Source: Clostridiales bacterium (lineage in GTDB: Bacteria > Bacillota > Clostridia > Tissierellales > GPF-1). Taken from it: a stretch of 62,711 nucleotides of DNA. Below are positions 17,184 through 26,335 of this stretch, one piece after another. Made by a program: the position numbers and the translations under genes. A model generated the notes under the pieces. The model was not told the DNA's origin, made no database searches, and saw nothing but the letters and a program-made list of their open reading frames with translations. The DNA is taken from the NCBI GenBank assembly GCA_013619125.1, contig JABXKS010000062.1, positions 1 through 62,711 of the forward strand, given 5' to 3'. The stretch's first letter is position 1. Every line of letters starts with the position of its first letter.

Positions 17184-17939
17184 TTAAATTTGATAGTATT
17201 CCTTTAAGGCCTTCACGCGTGATCGACTCACTGGAATTTCTTCGGTTTGCCCCGAAATTTTTAAGACATAGGTGTTGTTAAACCAAGGAATCATCTCCTC
17301 CACACGCGAAAGATTTACTAAGAAACTCCTGTGGCACCGGAAAAATCCGTCCCCCTGAAATCTTGCTTCCAATTGAGCCATGGTCGCATGCAATTCGTGG
17401 CGATGATCCCCTTCAACCAAGAATACAGTTCCCTCTTCCGCAACAAAGTAGGCGATCTTTTCTAGAGGCATCAAAACAATTCGATCATTGACCCAAACGG
17501 AAATGCGCTTCACCCGAAATCCATCTCGTCGAAACGCTTCAATTTGAGCAATTTTTTCCTCTGGTTCTTCTCGTCCACTAACTCGTTCACGGATCCGCTC
17601 CATCGCTTTTTGAATTCGCTCTTCCTCAAAAGGTTTTAAGACATAATCAATGGCTTGATGTTCAAAAGCTTGCAATGCATAGTGATCGAAAGCTGTGGCA
17701 AACACAATTGCCAACTCCGGCTTCCGTTGAATCAATTCTTCCGCTAAGCTTAATCCATCCAGTTCAGGCATCTCAATATCCAAAAAAACCACATCCGGAT
17801 CAATTGTAGAAAAATTTTGCAAGGCATCAATCGCATCGCAAAACTGTGCTTCCACATGAATGCCCTCCATTTTATTTAAAATATATTGCAACTCATTCAG
17901 AGAAGGTCGCTCATCGTCAACCAACATGACTCGTATCAC
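17184..17939 (-). CDS. LytTR-family response regulator
   Basis: The 251-residue regulator has an N-terminal receiver domain (VDDE near the start, phospho-acceptor D54 in FLDIEMPELDG, lysine in VLKPFEEE). The C-terminal LytTR DNA-binding domain is at about residues 145-251 (FFRCHRSFLVNLSRVEEM, VSRSRVKALKEYY). It overlaps the kinase gene by 23 bases, so the two are co-translated. By position and domain type it resembles BtsR/YpdB/LytR, and the CstA carrier immediately downstream is the likely target. Direct evidence is lacking. Confidence 0.94.
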   Translation of the reverse strand: MIRVMLVDDERPSLNELQYILNKMEGIHVEAQFCDAIDALQNFSTIDPDVVFLDIEMPELDGLSLAEELIQRKPELAIVFATAFDHYALQAFEHQAIDYVLKPFEEERIQKAMERIRERVSGREEPEEKIAQIEAFRRDGFRVKRISVWVNDRIVLMPLEKIAYFVAEEGTVFLVEGDHRHELHATMAQLEARFQGDGFFRCHRSFLVNLSRVEEMIPWFNNTYVLKISGQTEEIPVSRSRVKALKEYYQI

Positions 17940-19623
17940 TCGTCATCCTCCTATCTGGAATTTGAAACGAAATAGCCGTTCCTCTCCCTACCTCACTGCT
18001 CACGATCAATGTTTCTCCATAGATGCTTTTCAAGCGTTCATTTACATTACGAAGTCCTATTCCGCCGCTTTTTTTCTTTACCAGCAATTCACTCAGCTCT
18101 TCCTGAGGAATGCCTACGCCATTGTCCATCACTGTAAAGATAATATATTGCTCCACCCGATTGACCGATAACACAACCGTTCCACCTTCTTTTTTCGGTA
18201 GCAATCCATGCTTTACCGCATTCTCAACCAAAGGTTGAAGAATCAATGGCGGGATTCTGCACTCCAGTCCTTCCTCCACATCGATCCGCACTTTCAGCCG
18301 CGACTGAAATCGTGCCGCCTCAATGGAAAGGTATGCTTCCAATGTGCGTACCTCTTCACTTAAACTGATAAACGCTTCTTGATGACGAAAACTAGACCGT
18401 AAAAAATAGCTGAGTTCATGCAGTAATTTCCGTGCAATCTCCGGGTCAGTGCGCACCAATGACACAATCGTGTTTAATGCATTAAAAAGAAAATGAGGAT
18501 GGATTTGTGCTTGAAGCCGTTTCAACTCCGATTCCCTCAGCATCTTCTTTTGATATTCAATTGCACTCAACTCGATTTGAGAAGAAAACAAAGTTCCCAA
18601 TCCTTTTGCCAACACGATATCCGAAGGCATAATTCCATTTTCAATCTTTTTATATAGCTTTAAAGTTCCAATAATTTGATCTTCCGCCATAATTGGCACT
18701 ACGATCGCGGACTTGAGCAAACACCCCTTCACTTTACAATCAATCGTTTGACGATTTTGAGCAATTTCCAATCGACTCGTTTTCAAAACCTTTTTCGTCA
18801 TCTCCGTCGCAATCTCATTCCCAGCAATATGATGATCCGCTCCAACCCCCACATGGGCAAGCACCTCTTTCATATTGGTAAATGCAACTGCAGCTACTTT
18901 CGTTTTCGCGCGAATAATTTCCGCTGCTTGTTCTGCGCTCTTTCTGGTAAATCCCTTCCGCAAAACCGGCAAGGTTTCTGTCGCAATATCCAATGCCAAT
19001 TGCGCCTTTAAGGCTCCCGCCTTTTCGTGATCATCGTAAATTTGTTGCGAGGTCATCATAAATAAGGCGATTCCGATCGCATTTAGAACAGTCATGGGCA
19101 AGAAAATAACTTCCACCAATCGAAGGGCTTCAGCAAATGGTCGTGCGATCAACAAAATCAAACCCATCTGAATCACTTCAACGCCCAATGCCACAAAGAA
19201 ACCATATAGCCAGGGCCGTGATTTTTTCTCCAGCCATGGTTTGGTCAAACCACCGATCAGACCACCCAGAATCGTCGAAATTCCACACGCGACCGCCGTT
19301 AATTCCCCTCCAACAACCAAAAACATTCGGTGAAAACCGGCAATGATCCCTGCTCCTAGCCCTACCCATGGACCACCAAAGATCCCTGCTGCCAATACCG
19401 GAATCGTTCGCGAATTAGCAATGCCACCGGATACAGGTGTCCCCCAATAGGTCATCAACACTCCCGCCAAACCAAAGGCAACCATAAAAATCAGCTTTTC
19501 GATAGAACGTGTTTTTTCCTGTAAAATAAAATTTTGAAAGAGTTTTGTTTTTGAAAGTATAAATGCAAATAAAAATATCAATCCCAATTTTTCAAATAAC
19601 TCTTGACTGAGTAATCCAACCAT
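17917..19623 (-). CDS. LytS/BtsS-type sensor histidine kinase
   Basis: A 568-residue membrane sensor kinase. Residues ~1-195 form a 5TM LytS-type receptor region with glycine-rich turns (GGLIGGLTKPW). A GAF-like domain follows at ~215-345. The His_kinase module (QAQIHPHFLFNALNTI) has the likely phospho-histidine H377. An HATPase_c domain carries LQPLVENAVKHGL and NGVGIP. LytS-type receptors sense small molecules or membrane state; E. coli BtsS binds pyruvate. Cotranscription with the LytTR gene and closeness to cstA suggest that it senses the CstA substrate (inference). Confidence 0.94.
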   Translation of the reverse strand: MVGLLSQELFEKLGLIFLFAFILSKTKLFQNFILQEKTRSIEKLIFMVAFGLAGVLMTYWGTPVSGGIANSRTIPVLAAGIFGGPWVGLGAGIIAGFHRMFLVVGGELTAVACGISTILGGLIGGLTKPWLEKKSRPWLYGFFVALGVEVIQMGLILLIARPFAEALRLVEVIFLPMTVLNAIGIALFMMTSQQIYDDHEKAGALKAQLALDIATETLPVLRKGFTRKSAEQAAEIIRAKTKVAAVAFTNMKEVLAHVGVGADHHIAGNEIATEMTKKVLKTSRLEIAQNRQTIDCKVKGCLLKSAIVVPIMAEDQIIGTLKLYKKIENGIMPSDIVLAKGLGTLFSSQIELSAIEYQKKMLRESELKRLQAQIHPHFLFNALNTIVSLVRTDPEIARKLLHELSYFLRSSFRHQEAFISLSEEVRTLEAYLSIEAARFQSRLKVRIDVEEGLECRIPPLILQPLVENAVKHGLLPKKEGGTVVLSVNRVEQYIIFTVMDNGVGIPQEELSELLVKKKSGGIGLRNVNERLKSIYGETLIVSSEVGRGTAISFQIPDRRMTSDTSHVG

Positions 19624-19644
19624 CTTACCACCACCCTTTCTTCA

Positions 19645-19673
19645 TATATATAGGATTCCAGACACTTTTACAA
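19645..19673 (-). promoter_or_regulatory. Candidate promoter of the two-component operon
   Basis: -35 TTGTAA (19668-19673), 17 bases, -10 TATATA (19645-19650) on the minus strand, about 20 bases before the kinase start codon. Confidence 0.5.
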
Positions 19674-19676
19674 GAC

Positions 19677-20219
19677 TTACGGCCTAGGACATCCTTCTCC
19701 ATATTGGATGATATCCGTCATAAGCAGGGACAAAAAGGCATCATATTCCACCTCGCTAAGTATTGTATCCACCGTCATCACCCGGAGTGGAACCTCTTCA
19801 TCCCCAACCCGCAAAGGAAGATTCATATGCAAATAGGGATTCAAAACCCATCCGTCTCGTTTATAAAAGTTCATTCTGCGAATAGAAGTTTCATCGATTG
19901 GCGGATCAATCTCTAGGATCAGTCGACCCGGTTGCTGTTTTAACATTGACAACACGGCGCTTCCAATTCCTCGTCCCTTGAACGCTTCTCCAATAGCTAA
20001 GTATTCAACAAAGAGGACAGAAGGCAACACCCAATAAAAAACAATTCCAACCACTTCGTCATGATCCAATATCGCCATACAGTGATACCGGTCATCTACA
20101 AGTGCACGCTTTTGATCCATCAACAATCTTTGTTCCCCCGAAGGAAAGTTCGATTGATAAATTTTCCAACTCTGCTCCCAGGCATTATCTTTTGTTGTTG
20201 TCATTCGATGAAATCTCAT
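19677..20219 (-). CDS. GNAT-family N-acetyltransferase
   Basis: The 180-residue protein has the acetyl-CoA binding motif A as FVEYLAIGEAFKGRGIGSAVL, followed by NFYKRDGWV (motif B). The substrate cannot be told. Its start ATG overlaps the stop of the upstream FUSC-like gene as ATGA, so the two are translationally coupled. The gene runs to about 50 bases before the kinase start, with no hairpin between, so some read-through into the two-component operon is possible. Confidence 0.85.
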   Translation of the reverse strand: MRFHRMTTTKDNAWEQSWKIYQSNFPSGEQRLLMDQKRALVDDRYHCMAILDHDEVVGIVFYWVLPSVLFVEYLAIGEAFKGRGIGSAVLSMLKQQPGRLILEIDPPIDETSIRRMNFYKRDGWVLNPYLHMNLPLRVGDEEVPLRVMTVDTILSEVEYDAFLSLLMTDIIQYGEGCPRP

Positions 20220-20683
20220 GATGTCTTTCCCTCCAGAATCGGTTTTCTACTGGGAATCACACGATTGATTCCCAAGGCAATCACGATGCCGATCAAGGTA
20301 TCCATCACTCGATTCGCTGCATATACAGCTGCCGTCACTTCTTTTAAATTCGTTGTAATCGCAATCAGTACAATGCAGGCAATCGCCACTGAACTCTGTT
20401 TCCCGAAGTAATTGCACAACGCAATCACCATAACAATGCCCAGCCCTGTCGCATACCAAACTGGACCAAAAATCAGATAGACGCCCAGACCGACCAAGCC
20501 TCCTATAATGGTTCCAATCATTCGATCCCGTCCCACACGAAAAGAATGCTCAATCGATCGTTGCATGCAAATCACCGCTGCAATGCAGGCGTAGAATGGA
20601 TATGGTCGATCCAATACTTGAAAGATCAAAATACATAAACTTACGGCCAGAGCCGTCTTAATGTTGCGCAAACCTATCTTCAT
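20216..20683 (-). CDS. Small FUSC/aromatic-acid-exporter-like membrane protein
   Basis: The 155-residue protein consists almost entirely of hydrophobic helices (about five). Its pattern, including RDRMIGTIIGGLVGLGVY and ANRVMDTLIGIVIALGINRVI, is typical of the ArAE_1/DUF939 and FUSC membrane domain. Full-length members have a cytoplasmic C-terminal domain that is absent here, so this is a membrane-only short form. The start at 20683 has GGGGGAAG upstream. It is coupled to the acetyltransferase gene by ATGA overlap. The exported substrate is unknown. Confidence 0.75.
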   Translation of the reverse strand: MKIGLRNIKTALAVSLCILIFQVLDRPYPFYACIAAVICMQRSIEHSFRVGRDRMIGTIIGGLVGLGVYLIFGPVWYATGLGIVMVIALCNYFGKQSSVAIACIVLIAITTNLKEVTAAVYAANRVMDTLIGIVIALGINRVIPSRKPILEGKTS

Positions 20684-20840
20684 AAAGAATACTTCCCCCA
20701 ATAACTTAAAACATATCTTTCAATCATGGTTACAATCATTTCTACTTTACCACAAATTATAGAGCGATAAAAGTAAGCTCAATGGCGTATTAATCAAACG
20801 CCTTTACCCTTTATTGAGAAACACATTGAATTCGATCCAC

Positions 20841-20881
20841 AAAAAAACCACGAAATTTCCCAAACAAGTGAAAACTCCGTG
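20841..20881 (-). terminator. Terminator after the small membrane protein gene
   Basis: A 12-bp stem with three G-U pairs (CACGGAGTTTTC with GGAAATTTCGTG on the minus strand) is followed by seven Ts. It lies just downstream of the gene at 20892-21248. Confidence 0.65.
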
Positions 20882-20891
20882 ATTTCCCTTT

Positions 20892-21248
20892 TTAGTTTGT
20901 CAGATAATATGCAATATAACTGAGTACCAAAAAAATGCTCAGAAGCATCAATAGTCCTTGCTTAAACTTCTTCTCCTCAACGCTTAAATCCCGCCATGTC
21001 CTTCGATTGGACTTCCATTTGCTTTTATTAATCCCGCCAATAATCATCAATGCGGCTCCAAACACCAAGAAAGCCGGATTGCTCGACTGAATAAGAAACA
21101 CGGTCCCGACTCCAACCCATATAACGCCTAAAGTAAAAAGCGAAAAATAGTCAACCGGCGGGTTTGGGCGATCTTTGAAAAAATATCTACGCATAAAAAA
21201 AATTGCAACTAGGAATCCGACAATAACAATTCTGAAAAAAAGCTCCAT
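20892..21248 (-). CDS. Hypothetical small membrane protein
   Basis: I do not recognise a family. The 118-residue protein has an N-terminal hydrophobic segment followed by MRRYFF and a soluble proline-containing turn. Two further hydrophobic stretches (FTLGVIWVGVGTVFLI and FLVFGAALMIIGGI), a basic loop KSKWKSNRRTW and a C-terminal helix (LLMLLSIFLVLSYIAYYL) follow. That gives about four membrane spans. The ATG at 21248 is preferred because GGAGGGG lies about nine bases upstream; the ATG two codons earlier is too close. It is a monocistronic unit with its own terminator. Confidence 0.6.
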   Translation of the reverse strand: MELFFRIVIVGFLVAIFFMRRYFFKDRPNPPVDYFSLFTLGVIWVGVGTVFLIQSSNPAFLVFGAALMIIGGINKSKWKSNRRTWRDLSVEEKKFKQGLLMLLSIFLVLSYIAYYLTN

Positions 21249-21476
21249 TCTCATACCCCTCCAATCCTCAATCACAATAGCTGCCCTTTAATCCCCCACA
21301 CACTACTTTCGGTCTTTTTATTTTTATACCCAGTATACAATCAGCCAATATCCATCTTAATCGACTTGTCTCTTTCGATTATTGTTTTCGTTGCAAATGC
21401 AAAGCATCACTCAAACAGAAGATTTTTTCGCGGTGCTAGGCACTAAATTTCAAAAACAATAAAATAAATGATAGGC

Positions 21477-21516
21477 AAAAAAACACGAAAATCCATTTTC
21501 ACAGACTTTCGTGTTT
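21477..21516 (-). terminator. Terminator after glmS
   Basis: The hairpin AACACGAAAGTC...GATTTTCGTGTT ends in seven Ts on the minus strand. The ~230 bases between here and the preceding small gene show nothing else recognisable. Confidence 0.82.
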
Positions 21517-21522
21517 CATTCA

Positions 21523-23352
21523 TTATTCTACCGTTACACTTTTCGCCAAGTTTCTTGGTTTATCAACATCGTTTCCTCTTTCGATGGAGGTGTAATACGC
21601 CAATAATTGCATCGGAAGCACACTTAGGATCGGTGTCAGCATGGAACTCGTCTTCGGAAGACGAATCACCACATCGGCAATATCATCCACCTGCTCAGCG
21701 TCCTCTTGCACAATGGCAACCACATAAGCACCACGCGCCTTGACTTCTTTCATATTAGAAAGGGTCTTCTCATAGACATGTTTTTGTGTTGCCAAGCAAA
21801 TGACCAGCGTTCCCTCTTCAATCAAGGCAATGGTACCGTGTTTCATTTCTCCAGCCGCAATGGCAAATGAATTGATATAAGAAATCTCCTTTAGCTTCAA
21901 AGACCCTTCCAAAGCGATGTCCGAATCCATACCGCGACCTAGAAAAAGCACCTTGTCCTTATGGAAATGTTGGTTCGCTAAATTTGAAATCTCGTCTTTC
22001 ATAGTCAACACTTGCTGAATCTGATCCGGCAGTTTCTTCAGCTCATGAATCACCGTCCGTATTTCTTCCTGTGCCATCGAACCACGCAATTCTGCGAATC
22101 GCAATGCCATCAGTTGGAATGCCATCAACTGTGTCGTAAAGGCTTTTGTGGATGCAACCGCAATTTCAGGACCTGCCCAGGTGTACATCACATCGTCAGA
22201 TTCCCGCGCAACCGAACTTCCAACCACGTTGCAAATCGTCAACACACGCGCCCCTCTGCGTTTCGCCTCTCTCAAGGCAGCCAAGGTATCCAAGGTTTCT
22301 CCCGATTGGCTGACAGCAATAAAAAGCGTATGCTCATCCACAAAAAGATCGCGATATCGAAACTCGCTGGCAACATCAACTGTCACTGGAATCTTTGCAT
22401 AACGCTCAATCAAGGCTTTTCCGATCAAACCTGCATGATAGGCCGTTCCGCAAGCAACAATTACAACCTGGTTCACCTTCGCAAGATCATCTTCCGTCAT
22501 GGTCAAGCCTTCCAGATTCAGATTGCCTTCCGCAGTCAAGCGTTGATTCAAGGTTTCTCTAACCCCTGCTGGCTGTTCTTCGATTTCTTTCAACATAAAA
22601 TGCGGATAGCCTTCCTTTTCAGCAGAAGCCAAATCCCAATTCACATGAAAAACTTCCCGTTCAACCGGACGATCGAACTCGTCAACAATCGAAACGCCTT
22701 CCCGTTTGAGGTCTACCAGTTCCCCATTTTCCAAGAAATATACATCCCGTGTATATTTTAAAATCGCGGGAATGTCAGAGGCGATAAAATTTTCATTTTC
22801 GCCCTTTCCTACAATAAGAGGACTGTCTTTTCGCACCGCAATCAAACGATCCGGCTCGTCTTTGCTCATCACCGCAATCGCATAGGCTCCTTGTAGTCGA
22901 GCCGTCGCCTTTTGTACGGCGACTTTCAAATCATTTTCATAATAATGCGCAATTAAATGCGCGATTACTTCAGAATCTGTTTCCGATCGAAATACGATCT
23001 TATGGGTTTCTTGGAGCCATTGCTTGATGTCCATATAATTCTCGATGATCCCGTTGTGAACAACGGCAATCGCCTCAGTTTCATTGGTATGAGGATGTGA
23101 ATTTTGATCCGATGGCGCACCATGCGTCGCCCACCTTGTATGTCCAATTCCCATCTGGCCTTCCATCGGCGAATGCTCAAGTACGCCGGCAAGATTTGCC
23201 AAACGCCCGGCGCGTTTCTTTACGGTAATATGTTGATCCGAAAAGATCGCCACCCCTGCTGAGTCATATCCCCGATATTCCAATCGGCTCAACCCTTCCA
23301 ATAAAACCTCTGTTGCTTGCTTGTTCCCAATATACCCTACGATTCCGCACAT
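21523..23352 (-). CDS. glmS: Glutamine--fructose-6-phosphate aminotransferase (isomerizing)
   Basis: Makes glucosamine-6-phosphate, the first step to UDP-GlcNAc and peptidoglycan. The 609-residue protein begins MCGIVGYIG, with Cys2 as the N-terminal nucleophile of the glutaminase domain. Two SIS domains follow (ACGTAYHAG, AVSQSGETLDT, LGRGMDSDIA), and the conserved C-terminus reads DKPRNLAKSVTVE. The leader carries a glmS ribozyme, giving product-feedback mRNA cleavage. The glmM gene lies upstream but in a separate unit closed by its own terminator. Confidence 0.98.
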   Translation of the reverse strand: MCGIVGYIGNKQATEVLLEGLSRLEYRGYDSAGVAIFSDQHITVKKRAGRLANLAGVLEHSPMEGQMGIGHTRWATHGAPSDQNSHPHTNETEAIAVVHNGIIENYMDIKQWLQETHKIVFRSETDSEVIAHLIAHYYENDLKVAVQKATARLQGAYAIAVMSKDEPDRLIAVRKDSPLIVGKGENENFIASDIPAILKYTRDVYFLENGELVDLKREGVSIVDEFDRPVEREVFHVNWDLASAEKEGYPHFMLKEIEEQPAGVRETLNQRLTAEGNLNLEGLTMTEDDLAKVNQVVIVACGTAYHAGLIGKALIERYAKIPVTVDVASEFRYRDLFVDEHTLFIAVSQSGETLDTLAALREAKRRGARVLTICNVVGSSVARESDDVMYTWAGPEIAVASTKAFTTQLMAFQLMALRFAELRGSMAQEEIRTVIHELKKLPDQIQQVLTMKDEISNLANQHFHKDKVLFLGRGMDSDIALEGSLKLKEISYINSFAIAAGEMKHGTIALIEEGTLVICLATQKHVYEKTLSNMKEVKARGAYVVAIVQEDAEQVDDIADVVIRLPKTSSMLTPILSVLPMQLLAYYTSIERGNDVDKPRNLAKSVTVE

Positions 23353-23374
23353 TTTGTAATTTCCTCCAGTCCAT

Positions 23375-23545
23375 TTTTTTTGTGGGCCGGTCAGCTGTCT
23401 TTTTTCCCTGCTATTGTCCTCAAGATCACCCCTGAGATTTGTCGCAGTTCTATAGATGAGAAGACAGAAACACCCCGAGGTACCCGCCGAAATTCGAATG
23501 TCCTCGTCCTCGTCAACATCAAATGATGTTCAGGCGCTTTGTTGG
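23375..23545 (-). promoter_or_regulatory. glmS ribozyme (GlcN6P-activated self-cleaving riboswitch)
   Basis: On the minus strand the leader has AAGCGCCTGAAC with a P1-type hairpin AACATCATTTGATGTT. Then come GACGAGGACGAGG, TTCGAATTTCGGCGGGTACC and CTCGGGGTGTT, which are the ordered conserved blocks of the glmS ribozyme core. Cleavage is expected just 5' of the GCGCC, between 23538 and 23537. Glucosamine-6-phosphate acts as coenzyme, so excess product destroys the mRNA. The 3' limit is approximate. Confidence 0.92.
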
Positions 23546-23582
23546 CATGTTCAGTTTGCTTGGTTCATATATCCCCCCCTAC

Positions 23583-23612
23583 ATAATGATTTCTGTCTTG
23601 AAGCTTGTTCAA
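23583..23612 (-). promoter_or_regulatory. Candidate promoter of glmS
   Basis: -35 TTGAAC (23607-23612), 18 bases, -10 CATTAT (23583-23588) on the minus strand, about 45 bases before the ribozyme cleavage site. Confidence 0.42.
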
Positions 23613-23802
23613 TACAGACCATCTTCATAGAATGAATTCAGTCTCTCACTTTGTTCGTTCCTGACCACCTTCGCCTTAACCGGATCTTAATGAATTGGAT
23701 CTTTTCGCTAATTCCTGGGCGAAGATATATTCATCCTTGCCTAACATATATTTGCAGATTGGTACCTCTGCAAATGATTGCGAAGATCTATTCCTTAACC
23801 AT
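23613..23802. other. Intergenic stretch between glmM and glmS with hairpins, no gene recognised
   Basis: No gene with a ribosome site was found. Two inverted repeats stand out: ATTTGCAGA...TCTGCAAAT around 23751-23776, and CTTCGCC...GGCGAAG around 23669-23726. On the minus strand short protein-like stretches occur without good starts. It may be relict coding sequence or an uncharacterised RNA. Confidence 0.35.
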
Positions 23803-23830
23803 AAAAAAATGGAGATCCGAAGATCTCCAT
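23803..23830 (-). terminator. Terminator after glmM
   Basis: The stem ATGGAGATC/GATCTCCAT with a CGAA/TTCG tetraloop is followed by seven Ts on the minus strand, eight bases past the glmM stop. Confidence 0.9.
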
Positions 23831-23838
23831 CTATTGTA

Positions 23839-25188
23839 CTATTTTCCGAGCCGTGTTTCAATGAGTTTCACAAGATCTGTGGCCATTTCGCGCATTTCAA
23901 TCTCATCTTTTCCTTCCAGCATCACGCGAACCAAAGGTTCCGTTCCAGATGGACGGATCACGACGCGCCCTTCCCCGTGAAAATGCACTTCGATCTCGGC
24001 AATGCGCTTCGCAACTTCCGCATCTTCCATATATCCGTGTTTATTTTGATTGGATACTGCTGCATTTAAAAGCACTTGAGGGTACTTCGTCAATGAATTA
24101 GCCAGTTCGGAAGCCGTTTTTCCGGATTTTACAATCGCTTCCGCCAATTTAATCGCAGACAGCAGACCGTCTCCCGTCGTATTATGCTCTAAGAAAATGA
24201 TATGGCCAGATTGTTCCCCACCCAAAACATAGTCTCCTTCACGCATCTTCTCAAGGACATAGCGATCGCCAACCTTTGTCTGAACAAACTCGATGCCTTC
24301 ATCCGCCAAAAAGTGATTCAGACCCAAATTCGCCATAATCGTCCCAACAACCATATTATTCTTTAAAACCCCTTGCTGCTTCATCGCTCGGGCACAAATC
24401 GCTAGTACATGGTCGCCATCAATCATATTCCCATGTTCGTCAACCGCCTTCAATCGATCTGCATCGCCATCAAAGGCGAGACCAAAATCAGCACCGGATT
24501 CCAACACCAGCTCCTGTAATCCTTCTGGATGCGTCGATCCGCACTCCACATTGATATTCAAGCCATTCGGAGAATGATTGATAACCGTTATTTCTGCTCC
24601 CAACCGTTCGAAAATTGCTGGCGCAGCTTGATAGCTTGCACCATTCGCGCAATCCAACACAATCTTAACCCCTTTTAACGAAACCTCTGTCGCGCTTTCC
24701 AAGAAATCCAGATATTCACCGACTCCGTTTTTTACCATAATGCGTTGCCCTACATCTCGTCCCGTTGGACGATACGCAATGCCCTCGCTGCTTTCAATAA
24801 TTGCTTGAATCTCGTCTTCCATTTCATCGGTGAGTTTGAATCCGTCACGGTTGAAAAATTTGATTCCATTGAATTCTACAGGATTATGAGACGCTGAAAT
24901 AACAACTCCGGCATCAGCCTCATATTTTCGAGTTAAATGAGGAACCGTCGGTGTTGGCACCACGCCAACACACAAAGCATCAGAACCGACTGAACAGATT
25001 CCCGCTACAAGCGCCGCTTCCAATAAATCACAGGATCGACGCGTGTCCATCCCAACAATTACTTTTCCTTGTTTTACACCTTTGGTGATGACATAGGTCG
25101 CTACGCGTCCCAATTGAAATGCCAATTCTGGCGTCAATTCAGAGTTTGCCACGCCACGCACACCATCTGTTCCAAATAATCTTGCCAT
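23839..25188 (-). CDS. glmM: Phosphoglucosamine mutase
   Basis: Converts glucosamine-6-phosphate to glucosamine-1-phosphate in UDP-GlcNAc synthesis. The 449-residue protein begins MARLFGTDGVRGVANSELTPE. The phosphoserine loop is ISASHNPVEFNGIKFF, the metal-binding loop DGDADRLKAVDE, and the phosphate-binding loop RPSGTEPLVRVM near the C-terminus. It lies one base after the stop of an MFS gene, so its translation depends on that gene's end. Only a weak GGAGG-type site overlaps the upstream stop. It is the last gene of its unit and is followed by a terminator and the glmS promoter. Confidence 0.97.
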   Translation of the reverse strand: MARLFGTDGVRGVANSELTPELAFQLGRVATYVITKGVKQGKVIVGMDTRRSCDLLEAALVAGICSVGSDALCVGVVPTPTVPHLTRKYEADAGVVISASHNPVEFNGIKFFNRDGFKLTDEMEDEIQAIIESSEGIAYRPTGRDVGQRIMVKNGVGEYLDFLESATEVSLKGVKIVLDCANGASYQAAPAIFERLGAEITVINHSPNGLNINVECGSTHPEGLQELVLESGADFGLAFDGDADRLKAVDEHGNMIDGDHVLAICARAMKQQGVLKNNMVVGTIMANLGLNHFLADEGIEFVQTKVGDRYVLEKMREGDYVLGGEQSGHIIFLEHNTTGDGLLSAIKLAEAIVKSGKTASELANSLTKYPQVLLNAAVSNQNKHGYMEDAEVAKRIAEIEVHFHGEGRVVIRPSGTEPLVRVMLEGKDEIEMREMATDLVKLIETRLGK

Positions 25189-25189
25189 A

Positions 25190-26335
25190 CTAGTTCCTCC
25201 TTGGAGCCATAATCAATTTTATTAATATTCCCAGCGCTAAAACTAGGAAGAATGGAATTATCCAAAATCCAATAGCAGCACCACTGCGCTGCGTAATTGT
25301 TCCAACCAAAAATTCACCCGCCATCCGTACAATCGCCGCCACCATATTCACAGCGCCAATCACACGCATCGAGTTATTCGGATATTGCTCGTTAATCACC
25401 AGCATCAAGGTTGGGATACAGATGGAAGCAAATAATCCTGATAATGCAATCATAAAGGCACTAATTCCAGGGACCAACAGACCAATGGCAATACTGACAA
25501 TCATCATTCCAATAAACCAGGCTGAGATCTTTTTATAGGAAAACCGATCAATAAAGAAACTACCTAAAAGTCGGCCAATTGTCAAAAATACAAAAAATAA
25601 TGCCGCCATCTTCGAGGCATTTCCCTGAGGCATTGACAAAGCAAATTTCATATAGTTAGGAAACCAATTGATTAATGCCAATTCCGCTGTTAAGTAAAAG
25701 CCAAAGACCCCTGCCAACATCCAAAAATTAGCTTCTTTCCAGAAACCGTGTCCAGCGCTTGCTTGTCTTGCCGCATGATCTGAAGTCGGAAATTTTGTTA
25801 TGGCTAAAAGAAAAATGGCAACCACAAGCATCAACCCGATCATCAAATATGCATTCTGCCACCCTGTTTTCGGAATTAGGTCGCCCATCCAAAAAAGTGC
25901 GATACTTGCTCCAACCCCATAGGCAAAATGAATAAACGACATCGCCCTACCAGGCCGCTTCAACCCCAAAGCCGGAACCGCCGTATTGACCGCTACAGCA
26001 ATGGAGGATGCCCCCAATCCAGTGAACGCATAGAATACAACAAACAAAAATGGGCTCGATACCCATTGCAGCCCAAGAATTGCAATCCCATAAAAACCAA
26101 GACTCAAAATTGCGAGCCCTTTATTTCCAATCCTAGCACAGAGCTCGCCAGCAACCAAACTTGATACCAACATCACCGCGCTTAACAACCCATTCACACC
26201 ACCCATAAAGGTGTCGCTTAAGGCGAATGTCGCTTTGAATTGCGGAAGAAAGACTCCCCGCGTCCCATTCACAAACGAATGAACAAAAAATGCTAATGTA
26301 ATTGCAAAAAAAGCTAATTTAGTCGATCTTTTCAT
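25190..26335 (-). CDS. MFS transporter (second of a tandem pair)
   Basis: The 381-residue protein has about twelve membrane helices. It carries GTRGVFLPQFKATF near the N-terminus, matching STRGVFIPFIKAGY of the neighbouring transporter, so the two look like a duplicated pair. The start at 26335 (MKRSTKLAFF) follows AAAGGAATC and overlaps the upstream gene by 17 bases. The end is one base from glmM. Transport of a sugar or amino sugar is a guess from that context; the sequence does not fix a substrate. Confidence 0.83.
   Translation of the reverse strand: MKRSTKLAFFAITLAFFVHSFVNGTRGVFLPQFKATFALSDTFMGGVNGLLSAVMLVSSLVAGELCARIGNKGLAILSLGFYGIAILGLQWVSSPFLFVVFYAFTGLGASSIAVAVNTAVPALGLKRPGRAMSFIHFAYGVGASIALFWMGDLIPKTGWQNAYLMIGLMLVVAIFLLAITKFPTSDHAARQASAGHGFWKEANFWMLAGVFGFYLTAELALINWFPNYMKFALSMPQGNASKMAALFFVFLTIGRLLGSFFIDRFSYKKISAWFIGMMIVSIAIGLLVPGISAFMIALSGLFASICIPTLMLVINEQYPNNSMRVIGAVNMVAAIVRMAGEFLVGTITQRSGAAIGFWIIPFFLVLALGILIKLIMAPRRN

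Noticed and set aside
22012-22761. 249-codon plus-strand frame inside glmS
   Set aside because: Antisense to the conserved glmS coding sequence; no family resemblance or ribosome site.
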